Source of the DNA: Sediminibacterium soli
Lineage (GTDB): Bacteria; Bacteroidota; Bacteroidia; Chitinophagales; Chitinophagaceae
NCBI RefSeq assembly: GCF_009939225.1
Contig: NZ_JAACJR010000008.1
Coordinates: 1,175,107 to 1,239,106, forward strand
Direction of reading: 5' to 3'
Length of the DNA stretch: 64,000 nt
Shown here: positions 36,275 to 43,964 of the stretch, in pieces
Layout: every line of letters begins with the position of its first letter
Numbering within the stretch: the stretch's first letter is position 1
Notes under the pieces: model-generated
What the model was told of the DNA's origin: nothing
The model's input: the letters and a program-made list of their open reading frames with translations, nothing else
Databases searched by the model: none
Position numbers and translations under genes: made by a program

Positions 36275-36946
36275 CTACATTGTATTTGAGCCAATAATTA
36301 TTTCAACTCCTGCGCTGTCCCTATTAAGAAATTTTCCGACAACGGGTTTTGAATACATGGCTTGATTAACTCCATCCACTTTTGTGTACCCACGCGATTT
36401 CAAAAAGTCCACAATTTCATTGGCAAACTCAAACGCTTCGGAACTTCCCATAATACAAGTGACTTTAATTTTCTCATTTTTCTCTGGTAAAAGTGAAACT
36501 AATTGAGACTGTTCGTTATAGTCTACTTTCCTTGGAACTGCTCCTACAGTAACCTGATTTGCAGTAATCCCGCCCAATTGGTTATTACTCGTTACGTTCA
36601 CAATTTGTCTTTGCACTGTATCCTTTGATAGTATTACAGCGGTACCCGATTGTTTTGGCTTCGATCTTTCTTGCTTAACAATGTGCCCTTCGGCTTTTTC
36701 TGAATTTATTTGATAGCCAGTGTTTTTTTGTTTTGTTGTGTCGGCACTTCCCGGTATTTGACTCAATGTTGACTTGCTAGGCTCTATCGTAATCACCGAC
36801 GATTTTAATGAATATTTACTCATTGCTAGAACAACTATTGCAATTAGGAGTGCTATAATAAAAGAAAAAGTCATTTTTGGGTGTTCAGCAATCAAGTCCC
36901 AAAAGGTTCTTCCATGATTATTGTTAGTATTTTGTTTCATAGTCAT
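36275..36946 (-). CDS. Single-pass membrane protein, unknown function
   Basis: 223 residues. A short cytoplasmic N-terminus (FWDLIAEHPKMTF), one membrane helix (SFIIALLIAIVVLAMS), then a Ser/Thr/Lys/Gln-rich linker and a C-terminal folded part (KVTCIMGSSEAFEFANEIVDFL, GVEIIIGS). I know no family by name. It lies in the AT-rich accessory patch between the IS fragment and another orphan ORF. Confidence 0.7.
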   Translation of the reverse strand: MTMKQNTNNNHGRTFWDLIAEHPKMTFSFIIALLIAIVVLAMSKYSLKSSVITIEPSKSTLSQIPGSADTTKQKNTGYQINSEKAEGHIVKQERSKPKQSGTAVILSKDTVQRQIVNVTSNNQLGGITANQVTVGAVPRKVDYNEQSQLVSLLPEKNEKIKVTCIMGSSEAFEFANEIVDFLKSRGYTKVDGVNQAMYSKPVVGKFLNRDSAGVEIIIGSNTM

Positions 36947-36968
36947 TATTTCTTATTGCGCACAACGC

Positions 36969-36985
36969 CCAAGGCTTTGCGAAGG
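36969..36985. repeat. Motif shared with the next intergenic gap
   Basis: CCAAGGCTTTGCGAAGG here resembles CCGAGGCTTTTGCGAAGC at 37647-37664. Both lie upstream of an orphan ORF on the minus strand, in non-coding gaps of about 200 and 450 nt. The pattern is reminiscent of recombination sites between gene cassettes, but a full attC structure is not evident. Confidence 0.4.
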
Positions 36986-37144
36986 TTAGGAATCGGACAC
37001 CCCCACTGTTTGCTTGGCTACTAGAGACTCGATTAATTAAAGTCAAATTACAATAGCTGATGAGCAGAATTCTGTTACTCCAACTTTTGCAAAACTGATA
37101 TCGGTGGCAGCGCAATCGCTAAGTTAGCATTAGTTGATGCTTGT

Positions 37145-37564
37145 TTACCAGCTTATCAGCACCTTTTGCTTTGGTGATTTATTCAGTCCCCTTTTTCTTA
37201 AACTTAGTCTTTTGATCAGATAACGATGTTCTTCTAAATACTTCTTGGTCTTTTCTTCTGGCATAAAAGGGATTATGATCGCCTTTTTTGACTCCATTTT
37301 TGCTTCTACGATAAAAATCTTCAAACCTTCGATTTGGACTTTTGTAAGAGCGTTTGAAAGTCTTGCATTTTCAGGGTGATTGCAAAAGCTTTTGGTTTGC
37401 TCTTTAGGTACTCGCTTTTTTGAATGTCGTTTTTCGACAATAGGTGGTGACTTTTCCTTCTTGCGCTTGCCTAGAGGAAGAACTCCATCTTTTCGAAATC
37501 TTTGAAGCCAATTACCGTTTTGAGCACGGTTTGCAATATTGCTTTTTCTATTCCCTTGTCGCAT
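37145..37564 (-). CDS. Basic orphan ORF, unknown function
   Basis: 139 residues, strongly Lys/Arg-rich (GKRKKEKSPPIVEKRHSKKRV in part), with a more regular C-terminal half (TKVQIEGLKIFIVEAKMESKKA, then a basic tail). No family recognised. Its AT-rich composition matches the rest of the patch, not the nearby mnmE gene. It could encode a small nucleic-acid-binding protein; that is only from charge. Confidence 0.45.
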   Translation of the reverse strand: MRQGNRKSNIANRAQNGNWLQRFRKDGVLPLGKRKKEKSPPIVEKRHSKKRVPKEQTKSFCNHPENARLSNALTKVQIEGLKIFIVEAKMESKKAIIIPFMPEEKTKKYLEEHRYLIKRLSLRKRGLNKSPKQKVLISW

Positions 37565-38010
37565 AACTCAGTATTGCTTTACATTGCCACCAACTCTCAA
37601 ATATGCTAAATCATTGCTTACAAACTTCCGCCAATCACAATCAGTTCCGAGGCTTTTGCGAAGCTCGCTACACCGCTATTTGAAATTGGATTTGTTTTAA
37701 GATACAAAGGGGAATACAAAAATGTAAACAAAAACCGACTTATCCAAACTTGTTTTAATATAAGAATACCCATTGCAAAATAGCAATATTGCAACTGTGA
37801 ACATTGTTCACTTATGTATCATTGTGTATCATACTGTATCATTGTTGCCCACAATTCATCCCTCATTTCCCAATTTTGTTACGAATCAAGAGTAGTAACC
37901 GAATAGTCACAACTAATTGGCTAACAAAGGCAAGAAAAGGCAACTATCGGCAAGTGAAACTGCCTGAGAATAAAGATAATCCGCTCTAAATCCGCGAATC
38001 CGTAATCCGC
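37565..38010. other. Non-coding gap with direct repeats and dyads next to mnmE
   Basis: About 446 bases without a convincing gene. Within it: palindrome GCAATATTGC at 37783-37792, dyad GTGAAC-ATT-GTTCAC at 37797-37811, then three 10-bp direct copies starting TGTATCAT at 37815, 37825 and 37835. Near the mnmE end the word AATCCG recurs at 37978, 37989, 37997 and 38004. The cluster of dyads and iterated repeats looks like a protein-binding region of a mobile element. Confidence 0.55.
37994..38010. repeat. 17-bp word shared with the hairpin at 47.45 kb
   Basis: GCGAATCCGTAATCCGC here is, on the opposite strand, 16/17 identical to the sequence at 47456-47472. Both copies touch the 3' end of a gene. 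Confidence 0.55.
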
Positions 38011-39393
38011 CTACTTCCCAATACAAAACTTACTAAAAATAAAATCCAGCTGGTCTTCATTGGTGATCTGGCCGGTGATGGTGCCGAGGTAGTGAAGGCT
38101 CTGCCGTATGTCCAGCGCCAGCAGGTCGCCGGGCAGCTGGTCATTGATGCCGCGCTGCACCTCGTTGAGCGACTCGCCCAGTTTCTGCAGCGCTTCGTAG
38201 TGGCGGGCATTGGTGACAATGGTTGACTCCTGCGAGATATTTCCCTGCACCGCTTTTGCCACCAGCGCGGCGCGCAGCCTGTCTATATGCCGGTGCTGCC
38301 GGGCAGAGATGGGAATGATGCCGGGCAGCTGGCCAAAGGGCTCCGGCAGGGTTGCCGCATCCGTATCGGCCTTGTTGGCGATAAGCAGGTGCTTGATCTG
38401 CTCCCCGTCCAGCCCGGCCCGGACAGCCTGCAGCTCTGCAGGGGTGGTGTCGTTGATATCGAAGAGATAGAGAACAATATCTGCCGCGCGCATTTTTTCC
38501 CTGCTTCTTTCCACGCCGATGCTTTCGATCGCATCCTGTGTGTGTTCGCGTATGCCCGCGGTATCGATCAGGCGGAAAAGAATGCCGTCTATGTTCAGCA
38601 CTTCCTCTATGGTATCGCGTGTGGTTCCGGCGATATCGCTTACAATGGCACGGTTCTCGTTAAGCAGGGTATTGAGCAGGGTTGATTTACCCGCATTGGG
38701 CTTGCCGATAATAGCCACCGAAACGCCGTTCTTGATCACATTACCCAGCTGGAACGATTGCAGCAGTCTTTGCGTTGCCAGCTGCAGCTGCGCTATCAGC
38801 TGCTGCAGCTGCGCACGGTCTGCAAACTCCACATCCTCCTGCGAAAAATCGAGTTCGAGTTCTATCAGCGCAGAGAATCTGATCAGCTGTTCGCGCAGCT
38901 GTTGGAGGTCGGTTGAAAAACCGCCGCGCATATGGTGCAGGGCGGTTCTGCGGCTGGCTTCGGTATTACTGGCAATCAGGTCGGCCACCGATTCGGCCTG
39001 GGCAAGATCCATCTTACCATTCAGGAAAGCGCGCTGCGTAAACTCACCGGGTTTGGCAATACGCACCCCCCGGCGCGTGATGGCCTGCAACACCTGCTGC
39101 TGCAGAAACGGTGAACCATGGCAACTGATCTCGATCACGTCTTCGCCTGTATACGAGCGCGGCGCTTTGAACAGCGATAACACCACTTCATCCAGCACCG
39201 TATCGCCTTCCTTCATCAACCCCACCTGCAGGGTATGCGAAGGCTGCTGCTGCAAATCCTTCGAGGGAAACAGGGCATTCACCACCTCAAATGTGCGGGG
39301 GCCGCTTACCCTGATCACACCGATCGCTCCCACGCCGGGCGGGGTTGCCAGCGCTGCTATCGTATCATCCCAGCCATTGAGCATTGTGTTCAT
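38011..39393 (-). CDS. mnmE: tRNA modification GTPase MnmE (TrmE)
   Basis: 460 residues from the ATG at 39393 (MNTMLNGWDDTIAALATPPGV); the frame runs 18 nt further upstream. N-terminal folate-binding domain, a helical domain, and an inserted G domain with GKPNAGKSTLLN, DTAGIREHTQD and the NKAD specificity box. The C-terminus FCIGK is the conserved Cys motif. With MnmG it installs the carboxymethylaminomethyl group on wobble uridine of tRNAs. The adjacent accessory patch ends one base after its stop, where islands such as SGI1 integrate in other bacteria. Confidence 0.96.
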   Translation of the reverse strand: MNTMLNGWDDTIAALATPPGVGAIGVIRVSGPRTFEVVNALFPSKDLQQQPSHTLQVGLMKEGDTVLDEVVLSLFKAPRSYTGEDVIEISCHGSPFLQQQVLQAITRRGVRIAKPGEFTQRAFLNGKMDLAQAESVADLIASNTEASRRTALHHMRGGFSTDLQQLREQLIRFSALIELELDFSQEDVEFADRAQLQQLIAQLQLATQRLLQSFQLGNVIKNGVSVAIIGKPNAGKSTLLNTLLNENRAIVSDIAGTTRDTIEEVLNIDGILFRLIDTAGIREHTQDAIESIGVERSREKMRAADIVLYLFDINDTTPAELQAVRAGLDGEQIKHLLIANKADTDAATLPEPFGQLPGIIPISARQHRHIDRLRAALVAKAVQGNISQESTIVTNARHYEALQKLGESLNEVQRGINDQLPGDLLALDIRQSLHYLGTITGQITNEDQLDFIFSKFCIGK

Positions 39394-39435
39394 CGGGTAA
39401 AAATAAACCAAAATTTATACCTGAGGCGTTAGACC

Positions 39436-39523
39436 TGAGTTGTCATGAGTTACCGTGAGTTGGCATGGGTTGGAGGGTACTCACATCAACTCACGACAAA
39501 CTCACGATAACAACTCACGTCAA
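39436..39523. repeat. Word-repeat hairpin element B
   Basis: TGAGT-type words start at 39436, 39446, 39456 and 39466 (exact 10-bp period, the last TGGGT), followed by the complementary word ACTCA at 39479, 39489, 39500 and 39513. The two halves can pair as a long imperfect hairpin. The same vocabulary recurs at 48.85-48.93 kb. It lies between the TonB stop and mnmE. Confidence 0.7.
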
Positions 39524-39539
39524 CACGCATTCCCCTTTT

Positions 39540-40364
39540 TCAGTCGTTCTGCACTACAAACGTGATACTCTGTTTCTGGCGGTGCGTTACTTTTCTGCCG
39601 TTCTGGATGGCGGGAGACCAGTTGCGGCTTTTTTTCAGTACCCTGAGCGCTTCATCCCTGGTGCCATAGCCGGGATCGTTCTCGGCCCTGATATCGCTGA
39701 GCAGGCCGTTCACATCCACGCTGAAAGAGATCACCACGGTATATTTTCCGAGGGGCGCACCGTTCTCGCTGGGAAGATCCTTGTTGAGGTTACGTTCCAG
39801 GTATTTCAGCCATTCTGCCGCACCGCCGGGGTATTCGGCCGGGGTTTGCACGATATTGAACTGCTCGTCGATATCCCTGTCAACCTTGGGCGCCTCCACC
39901 TTACCGGGATCTTTTTCGGGAGGCGGCGCAACAATGCCCTCGTCTTTGGCACCCTCCATGTTGATGGTTCCGATCTTTGTGTTTTCCAGCTTGTCTACAT
40001 CCCTGATCTCGTCTTCGGGTTGTACCTGGCTGTCCTGCACGATCCTGGGCGGTGTAAACTGCGACATAGCCACTTTCGGCGGTTCGGTTTTTGGCGGAGG
40101 CAGGGGTGGCGGTTCAAGGGGTTTGGGCTCTACGTAATTCGTCAGCTTCATCTCTGTTACCAGTTCGATGCGACCGGACGATTTTCTGCTGCCCGCGATA
40201 ACGGCGCCCACCACAAACAGCAGGCATACCACCACCGTTCCGGCAAGTGCATAGGCCAGGCGTTTGGGATAGGTTCTGCGCAGTTCATAAGCACCATACA
40301 GTTTGTTGCGGCACTCGAACAGTATATCGAGCAGGTCCGCCGTAAGAATGGATAATTTTTCCAT
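39540..40364 (-). CDS. TonB-family energy transducer (second copy)
   Basis: 274 residues. N-terminal motif LTADLLDILFECRNKLYGAY and one membrane helix (AYALAGTVVVCLLFVVGAV), a Pro/Glu/Lys-rich periplasmic spacer (KPLEPPPLPPPKTEPPK), and a C-terminal TonB_C domain with ALRVLKKSRNWSPAIQNGRKV and the ending QSITFVV. It transmits proton-motive force from ExbB/ExbD to outer membrane receptors such as SusC. It is a paralogue of the next gene upstream and shares its membrane start and C-terminal motifs. Confidence 0.9.
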   Translation of the reverse strand: MEKLSILTADLLDILFECRNKLYGAYELRRTYPKRLAYALAGTVVVCLLFVVGAVIAGSRKSSGRIELVTEMKLTNYVEPKPLEPPPLPPPKTEPPKVAMSQFTPPRIVQDSQVQPEDEIRDVDKLENTKIGTINMEGAKDEGIVAPPPEKDPGKVEAPKVDRDIDEQFNIVQTPAEYPGGAAEWLKYLERNLNKDLPSENGAPLGKYTVVISFSVDVNGLLSDIRAENDPGYGTRDEALRVLKKSRNWSPAIQNGRKVTHRQKQSITFVVQND

Positions 40365-40412
40365 AACGTTGGTTTAGGAATGGGATGCGTTGAAGGAAAA
40401 AATCCATACCGA

Positions 40413-40507
40413 GATTTTGGAATTGGGGATTGGGAAATTTTGAAATTGGTCTTGCTCATCACGTGTCCTTTCAATTTCAAAATTTCCCAATTCAAAATTT
40501 CAAAATC
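40413..40507. repeat. Word-repeat hairpin element C
   Basis: Arms 40413-40449 and 40471-40507 are complementary at 32 of 37 positions with a 21-nt loop. Both arms are built from words like AATTTTGAA and AATTGGG. The element lies between the two tonB genes, just beyond a classical terminator. Confidence 0.8.
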
Positions 40508-40511
40508 AAAA

Positions 40512-40542
40512 AAAATCCCCGCAGATAACCTGCGGGGATTTT
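40512..40542 (-). terminator. Strong rho-independent terminator
   Basis: Perfect 13-bp arms AAAATCCCCGCAG and CTGCGGGGATTTT with a 5-nt loop, 22 nt after the first tonB stop. On the minus strand the arm ends in TTTT followed by a further T-rich run, so it should end or attenuate the exbB operon before the second tonB. Confidence 0.9.
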
Positions 40543-40563
40543 ATCAGTAAAAAGCTGAAACGA

Positions 40564-41394
40564 TTATTCTTCAGATACCATGAACGTAATGCTCTGCTTG
40601 TGGCGGTAGATTACGTTGCGGCCGTTCTGAACCGCAGGCTTCCATTTGGGACCTTTCTGGATTACCCTAACGGCCTCTCCCTTGGTTCCGTAGCCAGGAT
40701 CGTTCTCAGCAACCACATCGCTGATGGCGCCGTCCTTGGCAACGATAAAGGAAACGATCACGGTGTATTTGCCGGGAGGCGCTCCGTTCTCAACAGGTAA
40801 GTCCCTGTTAAGGGTACGCTCCAGGTACTTGGTCCAGCCTGAGAGACCGCCGGGGAACTCGGCAGGGATCTGTACCACGGTAAATACCTTATCGTAATCT
40901 TCTTCCACTTTGGGCGCTTCCACCACACCGGTGGGTTTTTCAACCGGGGGCGCTACGATGCCTTCGTCTTTCACACCTTCCTGGTTAATGGTACCGATCT
41001 TGGTGTCTTCCAGTTTTTCCACCTCTTTGATTTCCTCTTCAGGCTTCACTTCTTCATCCTTCACAATTTTGGGAGGGGTGAATTTGGTGATCTCCACTTT
41101 GGGTGGCTCCTGCTTGGGCGGGGGGGGCGGAGGAGGAGGCTCGGGCCTTTTCTCTTCCTTTTTCATCGCTTCCAGGTTTACGTCCTGTACCACGATCTCG
41201 GTTTTGGGGCCACTGCTTTTGTTGGCAATGATCGACAGGGCCAGTAACAGTGCGCAGATCACGAAAGTGCCGATCAGGGCATTCCGGATACGCCTGTTAT
41301 AAGTCTTACGGAGTTGGTAGGCACCGTATTCCTTATTACGCCCGTCGAACAGGATATCGAGGATATCCGCGGTGGCAATTTTATTAATATCCAT
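40564..41394 (-). CDS. TonB-family energy transducer (first copy)
   Basis: 276 residues with the same plan as the copy downstream: IATADILDILFDGRNKEYGAY, a membrane helix (ALIGTFVICALLLALSII), a very Pro-rich spacer with nine prolines in a row broken by Lys/Glu blocks, and a TonB_C domain ending QSITFMVSEE. The spacer carries repeated KPEEEIKEVEKLEDTK-type charged words. It follows the second exbD by 46 nt and is part of the exbB-exbD-exbD-tonB operon. Confidence 0.92.
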   Translation of the reverse strand: MDINKIATADILDILFDGRNKEYGAYQLRKTYNRRIRNALIGTFVICALLLALSIIANKSSGPKTEIVVQDVNLEAMKKEEKRPEPPPPPPPPKQEPPKVEITKFTPPKIVKDEEVKPEEEIKEVEKLEDTKIGTINQEGVKDEGIVAPPVEKPTGVVEAPKVEEDYDKVFTVVQIPAEFPGGLSGWTKYLERTLNRDLPVENGAPPGKYTVIVSFIVAKDGAISDVVAENDPGYGTKGEAVRVIQKGPKWKPAVQNGRNVIYRHKQSITFMVSEE

Positions 41395-41440
41395 GGTGAC
41401 TGTCTTTAATAATTAGATGCTGTGATTCAGATTTTCCATA

Positions 41441-41989
41441 TTAATTCTGGCCGGCGGCGGCTGACTGGTCTGATATTTTCACCAGCTGCGCTTCCGAATC
41501 AGAAATATCCACCAGTGCGTAACGCTTCAGGATGTTGATGGCCATCTCGTCGAGAATATCCACCACATTCTTATACGTACAGTCATCCGATGGTTTGATC
41601 ACCACAACCAGGTCTTTCTCCGGCGTACGGGCCTTTTTATCGATCAGTACGGTACGGATCTCCTTGAAATTGGACGATTTGAAGTTGGAGCCATCCGGCT
41701 TCAGGGTACCTTCGTAGTAGAAGACATGGTTGTCTTTTCCCAGAAGGATGGTGATAACACCCGATTCCTTGGCTTTGTTCTGCTCCTCCGGTTTATCGGC
41801 ATCTTTCGGAAGAAAGAGCCGCATAGCGGTTGCTTCGCTCATCGTCGTGGTGAAAATGAAAAACGTAATGAGCAGGAAGCCCAGGTCAACCATGGGCGTC
41901 AGGTCAACTCGGGTAGATAGCTTCTTCCCTTTCTTGACCCCGGGGCCTTTTTTATGGCCACCGCCACTCGAGGTATCCATTTCTGCCAT
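41441..41989 (-). CDS. exbD: ExbD/TolR-type biopolymer transporter (second copy)
   Basis: 182 residues. After a basic Gly/Lys-rich cytoplasmic start comes the ExbD core: TRVDLTPMVDLGFLLITFFIFTT, one membrane helix with the conserved Asp for proton conduction (MVDLGF), then a periplasmic domain with VVIKPSDDCTYKNVVDILD and a final helix. It forms part of the ExbB-ExbD motor that energises TonB. It sits directly behind the other exbD. Confidence 0.93.
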   Translation of the reverse strand: MAEMDTSSGGGHKKGPGVKKGKKLSTRVDLTPMVDLGFLLITFFIFTTTMSEATAMRLFLPKDADKPEEQNKAKESGVITILLGKDNHVFYYEGTLKPDGSNFKSSNFKEIRTVLIDKKARTPEKDLVVVIKPSDDCTYKNVVDILDEMAINILKRYALVDISDSEAQLVKISDQSAAAGQN

Positions 41990-42034
41990 GTCGGTAGAAT
42001 TTTGTTTTCGTTACAAATTTGTTTGCTCGCGCAC

Positions 42035-42685
42035 CTATTCTTCCGATTTCTCACCGGCCTGACCTTTCTTCCACAGGTCTGTGCCCACAGGCGCCCCTTC
42101 GGGGTTGGTGATCATCTGGAATTTCAGGATGTCGTTCTTCTTGAAAGCAGTGATAATGGCTTTGAATGCCGGATACTTGGCAAAATTATCGCCTTTCAGC
42201 AGGTATGCCGGTTCTTTCTCGCCGGTATAGGCTTCCTTGATAACACGCATCCAGGTAACCAGTTCATTATTTGCTGAATCCTTTACGGGAATACCGGGTA
42301 ACAGGGAACCTTTTTTCGCTTCGGGAGCGAGTTTCAGGAACGATGCCATGCTTCCGAGGGGTGCACCGAAGAATTCGGCGTTCTTGAAGGCATTTACATC
42401 CAGACCCAGGTTCTGTGTAGTATTCAAAGCATTGGCAATCAACTCTTTCTTGTCTGCTTTATCCATCGCAATAAACACTTTGCCGTCCTTGTCAAGAATT
42501 ACCTGTACAAAATTCTCCGAAGGCGCTACCTTGGAAGACACCGAATTGGGCGTCTTCACTTCTATCGCTTCCGATGGTTTGAATTTCGTGGTCAGGATAA
42601 AGAATGACAACAACAGAAAGGCCACGTCACACATCGCCGTCATGTCGATGTTCGTGCTCTTACGAGGTAATTTGGCTCTACCCAT
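42035..42685 (-). CDS. exbD: ExbD/TolR-type biopolymer transporter (first copy)
   Basis: 216 residues, longer than the next copy by about 34. Core KSTNIDMTAMCDVAFLLLSFFIL with the Asp in the membrane helix, then a periplasmic domain that includes an insert (KKGSLLPGIPVKDSAN, about residues 130-170) not seen in the shorter copy. Two different ExbD proteins in one operon is a usual Bacteroidota layout and suggests a hetero-oligomeric motor. 45 nt separate the two exbD genes. Confidence 0.93.
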   Translation of the reverse strand: MGRAKLPRKSTNIDMTAMCDVAFLLLSFFILTTKFKPSEAIEVKTPNSVSSKVAPSENFVQVILDKDGKVFIAMDKADKKELIANALNTTQNLGLDVNAFKNAEFFGAPLGSMASFLKLAPEAKKGSLLPGIPVKDSANNELVTWMRVIKEAYTGEKEPAYLLKGDNFAKYPAFKAIITAFKKNDILKFQMITNPEGAPVGTDLWKKGQAGEKSEE

Positions 42686-42756
42686 TGTTTGTTGTTTAGA
42701 TTGATTATCAGATTATAGATTCAAAACCCGCAGTTTTCCACATAATAATCTTTCGA

Positions 42757-43620
42757 TTATTTGTAGTTGGCTGCAAAGCTTTGTGTTAATGTAAAACCTG
42801 ATTCATCAATACCATAAGTGATACCGTCGATACGGGTAGTGAACACGTTATACATAATGATCGCAACGGCTGAAGTACCGATACCCAGTGCGGTGTTGAA
42901 CAGGGCCTCGGAGATACCTTTTGACAGTTCGCGTGCAGCATCACCACCGCCTTCGTCGCCAAGGGCAGAGAATGATTTGATCATACCCAGTACCGTACCC
43001 AGCAGACCCAGCAGGGTAGCCACCGATGCGATGGTTGAAAGGAACACCAGGTTTTTCTCCAGCATAGGCAGTTCCAGTGCAGTGGCTTCTTCCACTTCTT
43101 TCTGGATGTTCAGCACTTTCTGCTCGGTAACCAGTTCGTTGTTGGTGATCATTTCCTTGTATTTTTTCAGACCCGCTTTCATTACGTTGCCTACAGATCC
43201 TTTTTGCTTATCACAGGCAGCCAGGGCTTTATCAACATCTTTGTTGGCAAGGTGAAACTGTACGCTGCGTACAAACTCAGCGATACTGCCGGTACCGGCA
43301 GCTTTGGAGATGGTCAGCAGCCTTTCGATACAGAAAGTAACCACAGTCAGGAAGCAGCCGATCAGGATCGGTACGATGATACCACCCTCGTACATCTTGC
43401 TAAGGCCGGCTTTAGGTCCTTTGTGCTGAGGCCAAAAACCACCATTTGAATCGGGTGTAGTGAAGTTGCTCGGTGCACCCAGCACAAAACGCCAGATAAC
43501 ATATCCGAGGATGATACAACAAAGCGGAGCCAGCCAGGAAATGGAATTACCTTTCTTCTTGGGTTGTGCAGAAGACGGGCTTTTTACGGCAGCGCTTGCA
43601 GATGGTTTTGTTTCAGCCAT
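42757..43620 (-). CDS. exbB: ExbB/TolQ/MotA proton channel protein
   Basis: 287 residues. Ser/Ala/Lys-rich start, one N-terminal helix (WLAPLCCIILGYVIWRFVLG), a second helix (GGIIVPILIGCFLTVVTFCI), a cytoplasmic loop, and the MotA_ExbB core (LPMLEKNLVFLSTIASVATLLGLLGTVLGMI, GISEALFNTALGIGTSAVA). It builds the pentameric channel that, with ExbD, drives TonB. First gene of the exbB-exbD-exbD-tonB-tonB cluster. Confidence 0.95.
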   Translation of the reverse strand: MAETKPSASAAVKSPSSAQPKKKGNSISWLAPLCCIILGYVIWRFVLGAPSNFTTPDSNGGFWPQHKGPKAGLSKMYEGGIIVPILIGCFLTVVTFCIERLLTISKAAGTGSIAEFVRSVQFHLANKDVDKALAACDKQKGSVGNVMKAGLKKYKEMITNNELVTEQKVLNIQKEVEEATALELPMLEKNLVFLSTIASVATLLGLLGTVLGMIKSFSALGDEGGGDAARELSKGISEALFNTALGIGTSAVAIIMYNVFTTRIDGITYGIDESGFTLTQSFAANYK

Positions 43621-43964
43621 GACTCAATTGATTTTTTGGTTTAAAAAATTACAGTTGGTTGTTAAAAAAAATTCCCCGCAATTCTACTGAAAATTGTCTT
43701 GAAAAAACAAAACAATCTTTTACGTACATTCAAGGGGAGTACAAAATAGTTAATTTATTGAACGCGGCAAAACCACATTGGTAAACTTTTTCGAATCCTT
43801 CCCGAGGGGGTTCGCAGGGTAAGGGGTTCTTTTCCCGGCCGGTACGGGATTCGCCGATTAAAACGGCCTTTCCACCATCCCTCATAATGCGCTTACAACA
43901 GCCGTAAATAAGTTTGTCGCCACCCTATCTTTAGGGCTTTCTTCTAAAACTATCATTACACTTT
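43621..43964. promoter_or_regulatory. Divergent promoter gap, exbB operon and metalloprotease
   Basis: 344 nt without a gene. On the minus strand TAGAATTG (43686-43679) resembles the -7 element TAnnTTTG with one mismatch, with TTTTG (43712-43708) 21 nt further upstream; this could serve exbB. I found no good match for the metalloprotease on the plus strand. Confidence 0.35.

Noticed and set aside
36969..37140. Integron attC site
   Set aside because: A GGCGTT-type end is seen on the minus strand, but the complementary outer core and the usual stem are missing; kept only as a weak observation.
37860..37885. Attachment site copy matching the mnmE end
   Set aside because: Only eight consecutive bases match (TTCCCAAT); too short to call a direct repeat.
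38519..39400. 293-codon frame antisense to mnmE
   Set aside because: Ser/Arg-rich translation typical of an antisense shadow, with mnmE clearly coding opposite.
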